20,983 bases of DNA from Candidatus Thorarchaeota archaeon (GCA_030638785.1 DAOWDY010000071.1:1-20983), one strand, 5' to 3'; positions 13,498-20,983 are shown, numbered from the stretch's first letter. Notes: generated by a model not told the origin, from the sequence alone. Made by a program: numbers and translations.

Positions 13498-15438
13498 CTA
13501 CTTACCAAGCACTCGATTTACTTCTCTTGTCAGCAAGTCTTTCACAGTCTTTCCATCAGCCTTTCCACGTAGCTCTTTCATCGCGACTCCCATCAACCCT
13601 CCGACAGCTCTATCACCCTGTTCTCGAATGAAGTCAACACGGTCATCCACAATCTTCATGATGAGCTGTTCAACTTCACTTTGGTCTGCCATTCCAAGAC
13701 CTGTAGCAGCCATTGCTTTTTCAACATTGGAGCCAGGGTTCTTTGCTAAATACGTGAGAACTGATGGAATAGCTTGAGCCGAAAGAGCCCCACCTGCAAC
13801 TGATCGAAAAACACTCTCAAAGTGCTCATCAGTCACTCTTTCTATAGGCACATCATCTCGATGAAGACTCACAAGAGTATTCTCAAGAGTAACTGCAACC
13901 AATGTTGATGTAATATCAACCTCTTGAACAATATACTCGTATAGATCAAGGTTTTTTGATTTCACAATTTGCGATGCCAACTCGGCACTCAGCCCATGGT
14001 CTTTGATAAACCGTTTTTCCTTGCTCTCAAGGGTTTCCGGCATGCCCTTCTTGATTCTTTTCAAGTGTTTTTTAGTGATTTTTACTGATCGAACATCAGT
14101 TTCTGGATACATTCTTTGAGCGCCAGGACGCGGCCGTGCATATTTTGTTGTGCCATTTGGTAATGGAGTGCGAGTTTCAGCTGGTACTCCTATGACTGCT
14201 TCCCGAGCTCTCTTCACCACAGCTTCTAGGGCACTTTGACAACTTCTCCCTGGAGCAGCAACAATCACCACTGCATCCTGCTTTTTAGCTTTCAGAACTT
14301 TTCTCAGTTTGGTGACCTCAGCCTCAGTTATACCATACTTTGGCAGTTCATCAGTATGAAAGATTCCCCCTACACCACCCCAGAACTTTGCATAGTCAGA
14401 AAGCTCAGTTCCCAAACGACGTTCAGGTTGAATCTCACGTCCTACAAGTCCTGCAAAACCCGGTAAACATACACCATATACAGCGCCTCCTGATTTGATG
14501 GCTTTCTTAATCACCTTCGAGTCACTTTCAGAGAACACCTTCGTGATATTGACTATCTTTTCTACTATATCATCTGGGGCTATTTCTCGACTAACTAATT
14601 CATCACGAATCTCAAGAAGTCGTTCCTGTCGAAGTGCTTCAAATTCCACGGTGTCAGCAAGCAAATCCAATTGCTGAAGACCTTTAATCTCGGTAATTGC
14701 TCCGCCCTTGATTGAAACGTTAACATCCTGCCGAATTGTTCCTTGCCCTCGCTTTACTTTTCCAGTAGCTCTTAGTAGCATACCTATTGCCAGTGCGACT
14801 TCTTGTGCCTCTGCGGGTGTGCGAATATCAGGCGCGGTTGCAATCTCAATAAGAGGGATTCCTAGACGGTCGAGTCGATAGATTCGCATGTTATTCTTAT
14901 CATCATCTGCTATCTTTCGGGCTGCATCCTCCTCAACGGCAATGGCTTGGATACCAATTTCTTTTCCACCGACAACAACATGCCCACCAAGAGTAATGAT
15001 GACAGTTCTTTGGAAACCAGTTGTATTACTCCCATCAATTACAATCTTTCTCATTGGATGAATCTCATCAATGGGAGTTGAATTGAGGAAGTTTGACATT
15101 ATCAGGCAGATATCAATAGCCTCATTACAGATATCATGCGGCGGTTCCTCATCAGCCTCTACCAGACAAGTGGAATCATTGTAATACTCGTAGCAGAACC
15201 GTTTTTTCCTCTGAAACTCAAAGAGGGCTGCAGGATCCACTTCACCTAGTTCGCTTCTTGTTGGTCGAAGGCGTCGAACAAATGTTCCGTCAGGATCGCT
15301 TTCTCGAATTAATGTGGGGCAATGACAAAACAGCTTTCTCTCAGTATCCAATTGTTGATGTAGTTCAAGACCTACCATAAGGCCCAGTTTTTGGTAATGC
15401 GATGCATCTGTCAATTCATTACACTCCCAAATCTGCAT
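13498..15438 (-). CDS. gatE: Glu-tRNA(Gln) amidotransferase subunit E
   Basis: GatE is the kinase/transamidase subunit of the archaeal GatDE enzyme, which converts Glu-tRNA(Gln) to Gln-tRNA(Gln) using ammonia from GatD. The 646 residues show the GatB/GatE core at the N-terminus (LGLMVGLELHQQLDTERKLF, FCHCP, VEADEEPP, IDGSNTTGFQRT, RLGIPLIEIATAPDI, GQGTIRQDVNVSIKGG). A GatE-specific GAD/AspRS-like insertion follows at roughly residues 290-400, and a helical YqeY-type tRNA-binding tail covers the last 150 residues. The ATG overlaps the end of gatD by 20 bp, a tight translational coupling typical of the pair. GatDE occurs only in archaea, which fixes the domain of this organism. Confidence 0.96.
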   Translation of the reverse strand: MQIWECNELTDASHYQKLGLMVGLELHQQLDTERKLFCHCPTLIRESDPDGTFVRRLRPTRSELGEVDPAALFEFQRKKRFCYEYYNDSTCLVEADEEPPHDICNEAIDICLIMSNFLNSTPIDEIHPMRKIVIDGSNTTGFQRTVIITLGGHVVVGGKEIGIQAIAVEEDAARKIADDDKNNMRIYRLDRLGIPLIEIATAPDIRTPAEAQEVALAIGMLLRATGKVKRGQGTIRQDVNVSIKGGAITEIKGLQQLDLLADTVEFEALRQERLLEIRDELVSREIAPDDIVEKIVNITKVFSESDSKVIKKAIKSGGAVYGVCLPGFAGLVGREIQPERRLGTELSDYAKFWGGVGGIFHTDELPKYGITEAEVTKLRKVLKAKKQDAVVIVAAPGRSCQSALEAVVKRAREAVIGVPAETRTPLPNGTTKYARPRPGAQRMYPETDVRSVKITKKHLKRIKKGMPETLESKEKRFIKDHGLSAELASQIVKSKNLDLYEYIVQEVDITSTLVAVTLENTLVSLHRDDVPIERVTDEHFESVFRSVAGGALSAQAIPSVLTYLAKNPGSNVEKAMAATGLGMADQSEVEQLIMKIVDDRVDFIREQGDRAVGGLMGVAMKELRGKADGKTVKDLLTREVNRVLGK

Positions 15439-16777
15439 TGTACTCCGAATACTCGCTTCTCATCTCAATCTCTCCTGCAAGAGATGTGTACATCAGAGTT
15501 CCAGCCTGTTCAGGTGTCTTAGTATTAGCTAGAAGCCACATGAGCTTGACAAGCGCCGTTTCAGATATCATATCCTGACAGGGAACTACCCCAATGTCCA
15601 ATAACTCGACCCCTGTTCGATATACATCCAAATCCACCCGCCCATGAATACACTGGCTGGTCATTGCAACAACTACCCCGGAGTCTATTGCTCTCTTTAA
15701 GGAGGGTTGAAATCCCTCAGGCACATGGCCTAAGCCGGTTCCTTCCAGTACAATTCCTTTGTATCCATCATCAACAAGATGATCTATCATCCTACCTTCT
15801 ATCCCTGGGTAAGTCTTGACTAAGCCCACTAATTCTTCAAATTTCGGTTTGATCTTCAATTTTCTCTCAGGGTCTCTCTTCAATAGAGGGCTGGAAATCT
15901 CCTCAATCTCAGTTCCTTCCACTCTAAATATTGGATAACTGTTGACCGATTGAAAAGCATCTCGTCTGCTTGAATGTAATTTACGAACGCGAGTTCCTCG
16001 ATGAGCATAGAGGTAGCTATCATCGCTTTGAGCATGCATCAACACCATGACTTCAGCCACATCAGCGTGACCAACAAGATTGGTCGCTCCAATTAGATTG
16101 AGAGACGCATCAGAAGAAGGCCGATCTGAAGACCTTTGAGAACCAACAAGTGCTACAGGCACCGGTAGATTTTGCAGGGCAAAGGAAAGAGCTGCAGCAG
16201 TATAGCCCATCGTATCAGTACCGTGCGCAACCACAACACCATCAACGCCGCTCCGGACTTCTGACGCTATTGTTCTGGCAATCTTAGTCCAATCAGATGT
16301 ACGGATGTTCTCTGATAAGATACTCATAGACACCTTTGCACGGATATTAGCATGATCTCTGAGTTCGGGAACAGAATCGTAGAGGTCCTGAGCGGTCAGT
16401 GCTGGATTAACAGCTCCTGTGCGATAATCTACTCTACTGGCAATTGTACCACCTGTACTTAGGACTGATACTGTAGGTAGTAAGGGATTATCTTCAACAA
16501 GAGTTTCAATCGCCTTCGGTTTTGATTTTCTAGCACCCTTACTCTTTGTTATGTGAGATTCAGGACCAATCTTGATTCCCATATTATACCCATTATCTAA
16601 TTTCAATACAATGTGAAACGGGTCAGTACCAACCTGACTTCTAGGCATCAGTATGCCTTCGAATTCCTTTCCGTCTTGTTTTATCTTTAAACGGTCTCCA
16701 ATCTTTATACTCGCAGTAGACAGCTTCTCGATAACCAATCCACTATAACCAGAGCCTTCCAGACTCACATTCATCAC
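15419..16777 (-). CDS. gatD: Glu-tRNA(Gln) amidotransferase subunit D (asparaginase-like)
   Basis: GatD releases ammonia from an amide donor (Gln or Asn) and channels it to GatE. Residues 1-75 form the small beta-barrel domain specific to GatD, ahead of an L-asparaginase I-type core. The catalytic motifs are STGGTIASR (107-115, first Thr nucleophile region) and AHGTDTMGYTA (184-194, second Thr and Asp). VGSQRSSDRPSSDASLNL and the C-terminal GTGLGHVP support the family. The 452-residue length is normal. The frame starts at GTG 16777. ATG 16774, immediately after it, is equally possible with AAGG just upstream. It is the first gene of the gatDE pair. Confidence 0.96.
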   Translation of the reverse strand: MMNVSLEGSGYSGLVIEKLSTASIKIGDRLKIKQDGKEFEGILMPRSQVGTDPFHIVLKLDNGYNMGIKIGPESHITKSKGARKSKPKAIETLVEDNPLLPTVSVLSTGGTIASRVDYRTGAVNPALTAQDLYDSVPELRDHANIRAKVSMSILSENIRTSDWTKIARTIASEVRSGVDGVVVAHGTDTMGYTAAALSFALQNLPVPVALVGSQRSSDRPSSDASLNLIGATNLVGHADVAEVMVLMHAQSDDSYLYAHRGTRVRKLHSSRRDAFQSVNSYPIFRVEGTEIEEISSPLLKRDPERKLKIKPKFEELVGLVKTYPGIEGRMIDHLVDDGYKGIVLEGTGLGHVPEGFQPSLKRAIDSGVVVAMTSQCIHGRVDLDVYRTGVELLDIGVVPCQDMISETALVKLMWLLANTKTPEQAGTLMYTSLAGEIEMRSEYSEYNADLGV

Positions 16778-16832
16778 ACCTTAGTGTTCACAAATGGTTT
16801 CTTGCTGGCTCAGACATAAAGGCTTCGGGAAC

Positions 16833-17396
16833 TCAGATTATTCCAAATATGACCAAAACTCCGAATAGAATGAAGACAAACCCTGCGACTAATCTGATAG
16901 TCTTCAACGAGATTCTATCAGAGATACGAATTCCAGCAAACACGCTGATGATATTCAATAGAAGAAACCCGATAACAGCTCCTGTGAAGACCATTGTGGG
17001 GAAAACAGATTGAACTGCAAGAGCAAGAATCGCAATCTGGCTCTTATCTCCCAGCTCAGAGAATAGAATCAGTGAAACCATACTTAGGAAGGTCCCAGGA
17101 GTATCACACTCATCAGGTGATTCATTGTTCCTTCTAGCAAGGGTATAGATTCCTAATCCTAGAAAAAGAACACCTGAGATGTAGATAATCAAGTCCACAG
17201 GAATAGCTGCAGAAAGGATGACACCAATAATCACGGCAATAAGTGTTGAAGTAGTGAGCGCAATCATCGTTGCCAAAAGAACAATCCAAGGTCTTCGATA
17301 CTGTGCGCTAAGGCACATCGCGGTTATCATGGTCTTATCACCAAGCTCTGTAAGGAAGACAAGGCCGATTGATGATAGAAGAACTTGAAGGGGCAT
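16833..17396 (-). CDS. GDT1/TMEM165-type cation transporter (UPF0016)
   Basis: The 187-residue membrane protein has two homologous halves, each with the family hallmark: ELGDKT (17-22) and ELGDKS (114-119). Six hydrophobic spans are visible, split by a hydrophilic loop (RRNNESPDECDTPG) in the middle. The family exports Mn2+ and in some organisms Ca2+, with protons as the likely counter-ion. The acidic residues of the two motifs are the presumed ion site. ATG 17396 is preferred because GGAG lies 6 nt upstream. The frame could extend to TTG 17411. It lies 55 bp upstream of gatD on the same strand and may be co-transcribed. A role in Mn2+ balance is inferred from the family. Confidence 0.9.
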   Translation of the reverse strand: MPLQVLLSSIGLVFLTELGDKTMITAMCLSAQYRRPWIVLLATMIALTTSTLIAVIIGVILSAAIPVDLIIYISGVLFLGLGIYTLARRNNESPDECDTPGTFLSMVSLILFSELGDKSQIAILALAVQSVFPTMVFTGAVIGFLLLNIISVFAGIRISDRISLKTIRLVAGFVFILFGVLVIFGII

Positions 17397-17487
17397 CGTG
17401 TTCTCCAACAAGCCCTTTGAAGCTGCTTATGGAGATAACTATAGGGGCTGACACAGTAGACAAGGTGTTTCTCCTAATAGAAAGAAG

Positions 17488-17608
17488 TGGTGCGGGAGAG
17501 GGGAGTTGAACCCCTGGACTCCTATGAGAGTGGATGTCCTATACGTATGACCCCGTATTTCATGCGATCTTAAGTCCACCGCCTTTGACCTGGCTTGGCT
17601 ACTCCCGC
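17488..17608 (-). tRNA. tRNA-Leu (anticodon TAA) with a canonical intron
   Basis: A class II tRNA: acceptor arms GCGGGAG and CTCCCGC, discriminator A, encoded CCA, D-arm GCC...GGC, anticodon stem GTGGA/TCCAC with loop CTTAAGA, and a long variable arm (TCTCATAGGAG). A 33-nt intron (17536-17568) lies between positions 37 and 38. The T-arm AGGGG-TTCAACT-CCCCT is intact. Spliced length is 88 nt. A TATA-like TTATAA at 17635-17640 lies about 30 bp upstream. Confidence 0.92.
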
Positions 17609-17634
17609 ATTGAAATTTCTTCGGTGAGAATTAG

Positions 17635-17640
17635 TTATAA
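17635..17640 (-). promoter_or_regulatory. TATA-like box of tRNA-Leu
   Basis: TTATAA sits 27-32 bp upstream of the tRNA-Leu 5' end (17608), giving the tRNA its own promoter separate from tRNA-Val. Confidence 0.45.
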
Positions 17641-17693
17641 TCTTAGAGGTACTCATCTCTCTTTGAAATGGGATTTGTATTACAAGTAGGACG

Positions 17694-17801
17694 TGGTGGG
17701 CCGCGCCGGATTTTTTGGCTGGAGATTCGAAGTGAAGCCCCACGAACCAGCGACCTCCTCGGTGTAAGCGAGGCATCATAGCCGGGCTAGACTAGCGGCC
17801 C
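17694..17801 (-). tRNA. tRNA-Val (anticodon TAC) with a T-loop intron
   Basis: Acceptor arms GGGCCGC and GCGGCCC, discriminator A, encoded CCA and the anticodon arm CCTCG-CTTACAC-CGAGG. The T-arm starts GCTGG-TTCG but is followed by 30 extra bases before AAT-CCGGC. Removing 17713-17742 gives the T-arm GCTGG-TTCGAAT-CCGGC (one G-U pair) and a 78-nt tRNA. Inside the intron CCAGC can pair with exon GCTGG, giving the stem needed for splicing. A false T-arm (TTCGAAT followed by CTCCAGC) inside the intron is misleading. TTTATTC upstream (about 17825-17831) is the likely TATA box. Confidence 0.88.
17713..17742 (-). other. T-loop intron of tRNA-Val
   Basis: This 30-nt insertion follows TTCG of the T-loop, a non-canonical position. 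The 3' border falls in a run of six A residues, so it is certain only to within a few bases. Confidence 0.65.
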
Positions 17802-17824
17802 TATCGCTGACTTCTGGCAAATCG

Positions 17825-17831
17825 AATAAAA
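17825..17831 (-). promoter_or_regulatory. TATA-like box of tRNA-Val
   Basis: TTTTATT (- strand) is about 26 bp upstream of the tRNA-Val start at 17801, the standard archaeal distance. Confidence 0.45.
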
Positions 17832-17838
17832 GAGTTAC

Positions 17839-18537
17839 TTACTGACGATTTGCGATCAGATGAAATTCTTGCCGAGAAGAATCAAGCACTACCGTTTTGG
17901 TATCCACATATAGATCAGGTGTCAAAACAGAAAGAATCTGGGATAATACATCTTCATCCATCCGTGACTTGAAAGCTGCGATGAGTCTGCCATTTTTCTT
18001 TACTAATGGTGAGTATTTCTTGATTAATTGCATTGTCCCTTCAATTTCAGTTGTAACATCAATCAAAAGTAAATCAAGTTCGCCAACGCTACACACTTGC
18101 TCAATCTCTAAAGTAAATGCATCACCTTCGATGAGTGAGAGTCTATCAAAAGTATATGCAAGCTTTTTCAGTTTTGGAATAAACGTAGACGAAATCTCAA
18201 TACCTATTGCAGTAGCACCTTGTTCGATAAGATAGCTCAAAAACCCACCTGCAGAACTTCCAATATCAAGGGCAAGAATATTCTCATTTGCAAAATTTCC
18301 ACCAGTCATCTCATCTAATTGTTTGAGTTTAGAATATCCATGAGGGAGATCTCTAGCCTCACTTGATACAAGAATCTCTTCCCGCCCCGATACCTGCTTT
18401 GATGGTTTAAAGTGAGTTCCATTGACAGTTACTAGTCCTTCTTTTATTGCACGCTTTGCTGCTTGTCGGGATGAAAATAGGCCTTCTTCAACCAGCCACA
18501 CATCAAGTCTTGGCACTACGACCCGCCTCGACTTCAT
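17839..18537 (-). CDS. TlyA-like S4-domain RNA methyltransferase
   Basis: Residues 8-58 form an S4 RNA-binding domain (RLDVWLVEEGLFSSRQAAKR, then AIKEGLVTVNG). The rest is a Rossmann-type SAM methyltransferase with the motif LDIGSSAGGF (90-99), the acidic strand end GIEIS, DLLLIDVT and a C-terminal KSRMDED. The domain order is that of TlyA-family rRNA 2'-O-methyltransferases (FtsJ-like fold). Archaeal members have no tested target that I can name, so rRNA or tRNA methylation is inferred. The frame extends to 18639, but the family starts at MKSRRVVVPRLD (ATG 18537), which overlaps the end of the DUF2110 gene by 35 bp. Length is 232 residues, close to family size. Confidence 0.85.
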   Translation of the reverse strand: MKSRRVVVPRLDVWLVEEGLFSSRQAAKRAIKEGLVTVNGTHFKPSKQVSGREEILVSSEARDLPHGYSKLKQLDEMTGGNFANENILALDIGSSAGGFLSYLIEQGATAIGIEISSTFIPKLKKLAYTFDRLSLIEGDAFTLEIEQVCSVGELDLLLIDVTTEIEGTMQLIKKYSPLVKKNGRLIAAFKSRMDEDVLSQILSVLTPDLYVDTKTVVLDSSRQEFHLIANRQ

Positions 18538-19273
18538 TTGGTATGAACAGATGCATTGGAACTCCTTGAAGTTTCGGACCAATTGCCGCCAGTATTCCCG
18601 ATGCTCTTGTACTACGTTTGCATTGGAGTGAAAATTCAAAGAAGCCTAGTTTCTCTATCTGATAGATGTCTTCTGTATGACTTGTCTGACGAAGAGCGTT
18701 CTCAATCATCTGTCGATTGGCGCCAAATACTAGAAGCCGCTCATGATCATCATTCATCCAGCTGTCAAATTGTTGCAAGAATGATGAGGAGAATTCCGCA
18801 CCAACTTGCTCACTACCTATGTTAATCTCCGTTACTGTAACCTCAACTGGTAAGTTATCAACCAGAACAAGATGCTTAACTATAGTCCTCAGCGAATGTC
18901 CCTGCATCCCCATCTGTTCTCTCAGGCGATGCAAAGGTATCAAGGCATCAATCCTTGGATCCTTCATTCCAATATCTGTATAGAGTCCGTATCCTACTTT
19001 TCCCACATCCAATAACTGACCAATGTATTTACTTTCAGGCACAACCTCATGAATGTCAGGTACCTTTCCATATTCACGAGCAAGAAGATTAACTACAAAC
19101 TCCTCCTCCTGACCTGCAGCGGATATGACAATGTGACCTCTATTATCTACAGCAAAGCCAATTTTCTTCAGATTTAGCTCTGCTACCATTCCCTCTATCT
19201 CAGATTGTACAATACCTAGTAACCTGTTACGATATTGTCCATATACCCGGGGAAGTAAAGTGATACGTTTCAA
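18503..19273 (-). CDS. DUF2110-family archaeal protein
   Basis: The 256-residue soluble protein resembles DUF2110, an archaeal family of unknown function. Its first 100 residues look like two alpha/beta units (VAELNLKKIGFAVDNRGHIV). A central part (GKVGYGLYTDIGMKDPRID, then ALIPLHRLREQ) resembles an S1/OB-like RNA-binding strand pattern. The C-terminal part includes EKLGFFEFSLQCKRSTRASG. It lies directly downstream of TFE-alpha (59 bp) and its end overlaps the methyltransferase, a context suggesting a role in RNA synthesis or modification. The family name is given from memory of its general look, with moderate confidence. That it is a real gene is nearly certain. Confidence 0.75.
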   Translation of the reverse strand: MKRITLLPRVYGQYRNRLLGIVQSEIEGMVAELNLKKIGFAVDNRGHIVISAAGQEEEFVVNLLAREYGKVPDIHEVVPESKYIGQLLDVGKVGYGLYTDIGMKDPRIDALIPLHRLREQMGMQGHSLRTIVKHLVLVDNLPVEVTVTEINIGSEQVGAEFSSSFLQQFDSWMNDDHERLLVFGANRQMIENALRQTSHTEDIYQIEKLGFFEFSLQCKRSTRASGILAAIGPKLQGVPMHLFIPNEVEAGRSAKT

Positions 19274-19332
19274 TCAACTGACCCATAACGCTGGCCGGAA
19301 GGTAGTCCTAAGTAGTTTGTGAAGCGTCAAAA

Positions 19333-19860
19333 TTAGCTTGCAAATGTGGCCTCTAAATCAGCTTTAAGTTCTTCAACGCGTTTCTTGAGAAAACTAACGG
19401 CTCTCTTGTTATCCACATACTCAAGTGGCTCGTTACAAGTAGGACATCGAAATGAAAGATTCATTGCCTCTTCAAAGGGAACTGGGGAAGAGTCTCCGTT
19501 AGCGCAGGCATAGAGATCATTACTGCTCTCATGCTCGAGTCTCTGCTCCAAGAGATTCAGGACCATACGTTTCTTGCGATTGACTAGGGCCTGTGCTTTC
19601 TTGGGATCAATCTGCCAATAGTATAGAAACCATCCAGTATTGGTATCTCTAATTCGACGATAAGACGCAAGATGATTGTCATGAAGCTTGTACAGGATTC
19701 TGCGAACAACATTCAGCTTTAAGTCGGTCTTCGTGGCGATTTCTTCATCTGTGGTTTCATCAGCATTGACCAGTACAGTTGCTACATCTACCCCTTCCTT
19801 GCCTGCTATCTCCTCTACAACTAAACGAAAGAGGTCGGTATTGAAGCTAGTTTGTGCCAT
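19333..19860 (-). CDS. tfe: transcription initiation factor TFE alpha subunit
   Basis: TFE-alpha is the archaeal counterpart of TFIIE-alpha. It binds the RNA polymerase clamp and helps open promoter DNA. The 175-residue protein has the expected winged helix at about 8-95 (EEIATKTDLKLNVVRRILYKL, then the wing RDTNTGWFLYYWQID), a helical linker rich in Lys/Arg and Leu, and a C-terminal zinc ribbon (FEEAMNLSFRCPTCNEPLEY). In this ribbon the first pair, normally C-x2/3-C, reads CANGD (Cys119, Asp123), so one of the four zinc ligands is replaced by Asp. Cys139 and Cys142 are intact. GGTGA lies upstream of the ATG. MBF1 lies 144 bp upstream and DUF2110 downstream on the same strand. Confidence 0.95.
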   Translation of the reverse strand: MAQTSFNTDLFRLVVEEIAGKEGVDVATVLVNADETTDEEIATKTDLKLNVVRRILYKLHDNHLASYRRIRDTNTGWFLYYWQIDPKKAQALVNRKKRMVLNLLEQRLEHESSNDLYACANGDSSPVPFEEAMNLSFRCPTCNEPLEYVDNKRAVSFLKKRVEELKADLEATFAS

Positions 19861-20004
19861 TTACTGATTTCACCCATGTTGATGATAGAAGGAATATTCA
19901 TTGAACTCGCTGAGCGTCGTAAGACCTTAGCTGAGAAATATATACCTATAATAGTATTTACTCATATACTATTTAAGAGCTGTTCTTTGAGCTATATATT
20001 TTTG

Positions 20005-20586
20005 CTACTCACTTTTCTGAGATTTCTTCCTTTTTACCTTGACAACATCACCGAGAGTTGGTCCAGCTCCACCCTTACCACGTGACAATTTCAGTGGTGC
20101 TGTGCCAATTGTTTCCAGGAGTGAAATATCCAGCTCTCTTTCGAGTCCTCGAATTGACTTCCTAGTGGGTTTCAATTTTCCTGATTCAATTGATTGTAGA
20201 GTTGATATTCTCTCTCCAACTTTTTGTGCAAGATCTTCCTGACTCAATCTCTTCTTCTGGCGTGCAGTACGAATCACCTTCGCATAATCTTCAATGAGAT
20301 CCATGTCATCAAGAAGTGGACCGCCGCCTTGCCTTCTCGGCTTTGGCTTGCTCGAGATAGGTGCTCTAGGTACGTTCTGAGGTCGCGAAGCTGCAGGCCT
20401 TGTATCTGGTCCCCCAGTCCATGATGGACGAGTAGACGGACTATATCGCGGTTTTCCTGTAGGGGCTGGAGATTGACTTCCGAACTTAGTCGCACACTGA
20501 GGGCACACATTCATCATTGCACCTTCAATACTAACGTTGCGTCCACTGCCTTTCATATTTCTGCCACATAATTCACAACTAGGCAC
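20005..20586 (-). CDS. archaeal multiprotein bridging factor 1 (aMBF1)
   Basis: MBF1 has an N-terminal zinc ribbon (Cys4, Cys7, Cys28, Cys31), a disordered Pro/Ser/Arg-rich linker (about 35-90) and a Cro-type helix-turn-helix (about 101-155, RTARQKKRLSQEDLAQKVGE, then STLQSIESGKLKP), ending in a basic tail. Archaeal MBF1 associates with the small ribosomal subunit, while the eukaryotic protein bridges activators and TBP. The 193-residue length is somewhat longer than many homologues because of the linker. The start is GTG 20586. A TATA-like box (GTATAC type, about 20607-20613) lies 25 bp upstream, so the mRNA is leaderless. It lies next to tfe, grouping two general transcription/translation factors. 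Confidence 0.93.
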   Translation of the reverse strand: MPSCELCGRNMKGSGRNVSIEGAMMNVCPQCATKFGSQSPAPTGKPRYSPSTRPSWTGGPDTRPAASRPQNVPRAPISSKPKPRRQGGGPLLDDMDLIEDYAKVIRTARQKKRLSQEDLAQKVGERISTLQSIESGKLKPTRKSIRGLERELDISLLETIGTAPLKLSRGKGGAGPTLGDVVKVKRKKSQKSE

Positions 20587-20606
20587 GGTAGAATCCCTCT
20601 CTATGT

Positions 20607-20614
20607 TGGTATAC
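20607..20614 (-). promoter_or_regulatory. TATA-like box of the MBF1 gene
   Basis: AGTATACC (- strand) is centred 25 bp upstream of GTG 20586, consistent with a leaderless transcript. Confidence 0.4.
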
Positions 20615-20660
20615 TATTAGAGCCATAGATAAACGTTGACTTTGTTCCATTGCTGTTGTG

Positions 20661-20983
20661 CTATGAATTTCCCAATAGAATACGTACTTTTCCATCACTA
20701 GGCATGCCCGCTATCTCTGTCAATGGATTATCTCTCAAATCAACGTGCTCCATTTCTTTCAGATGTTGAAGACTCGACAAATTGATACTCTTGAGATTGT
20801 TATATTGTAGGTTGAGTCCTTTTAGACTTGAGAGGTTACCAATTGGATGCAAATCGATAGCATTCAGCTGATTTTTGGACAAAACTAATGAAAATAGACC
20901 AAAGCAGGACGATAATGATCCAAGATTAATCTCAGCCAATCTATTATCGCTTAAGTTGAGGGTCTTCAGTTGCGAACAGCTGG
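20661..20983 (-). CDS. leucine-rich-repeat protein (partial, 5' end outside window)
   Basis: The frame is open from the right edge to the stop at 20661 and encodes about four and a half leucine-rich repeats of 22-24 residues (for example LKTLNLSDNRLAEINL, LKGLNLQYNNLKSINL, MEHVDLRDNPLTEIAG), ending in VRILLGNS without a capping or membrane domain. The repeats have the LxxLxLxxNxL consensus, with NxL at the turn. LRR proteins usually bind other proteins. An apparent start at 20939 (TTG) is internal to a repeat, so the true start lies beyond the window. The gene runs in the same direction as MBF1, 74 bp upstream of it. Confidence 0.85.
   Translation of the reverse strand, partial: SCSQLKTLNLSDNRLAEINLGSLSSCFGLFSLVLSKNQLNAIDLHPIGNLSSLKGLNLQYNNLKSINLSSLQHLKEMEHVDLRDNPLTEIAGMPSDGKVRILLGNS

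Noticed and set aside
17570..17779. 69-codon - strand frame across tRNA-Val and tRNA-Leu
   Set aside because: It lies almost entirely on the two tRNA genes. No protein is expected.
18538..18639. Longer start for the TlyA-like methyltransferase
   Set aside because: The S4 domain begins right after ATG 18537, and the extra 34 residues lie wholly inside the DUF2110 gene in another frame.

Overview
The window comes from an archaeon. It encodes the archaea-specific Glu-tRNA(Gln) amidotransferase GatDE, transcription factor E (TFE-alpha), an archaeal MBF1, a leucine-rich-repeat protein and tRNA genes with archaeal-style introns, and it uses short-leader or leaderless promoters with TATA boxes about 25 bp upstream. 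A Euryarchaeota-like or Asgard (for example Thorarchaeia-like) origin fits the mix of LRR protein, GH3-type ligase, LURP-one-like protein and RG-rich zinc-ribbon membrane protein, but the lineage is inference only.

Layout. Positions 1-1191 (+ strand) hold the end of an unknown gene, a 70-residue hypothetical protein and ribose-5-phosphate isomerase A. Positions 1192-4274 form an AT-rich accessory-looking island: a 678-residue orphan protein flanked by two tiny genes (33 and 47 codons, opposite strands) that share an acidic Pro/Asn/Asp motif and both end in Asp-Pro-Tyr. Next come a membrane-anchored LURP-one-like protein (-) and, divergently, a CPBP-family membrane protease plus a 7-TM protein (+). 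A GH3-type acyl-adenylating enzyme (-) follows. A 404-bp gene-free stretch leads to an intron-containing tRNA-Thr. PGK overlaps a DUF1294 membrane protein on the - strand, and divergent to PGK is an orphan 310-residue gene. Two divergent zinc-ribbon genes follow, one with an RG/SR-rich repeat domain. From 12435 to the right edge everything is on the - strand: metallo-beta-lactamase-fold protein, tRNA-Met, GatE, GatD, a GDT1-type cation transporter, tRNA-Leu, tRNA-Val, a TlyA-like S4/methyltransferase, DUF2110, TFE-alpha, MBF1 and a partial LRR protein.

How it works together. The right half is an information-processing block: basal transcription (TFE, MBF1), RNA methylation (TlyA-like), tRNA charging (GatDE) and three tRNA genes. 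The left half mixes central carbon enzymes (RpiA, PGK) with envelope proteins and the orphan island. Two themes stand out. First, the peptide/678-residue-protein island may be an undescribed system. Second, all four tRNA genes carry introns, three of them at non-canonical positions (D-loop or T-loop), and one gene has two introns.
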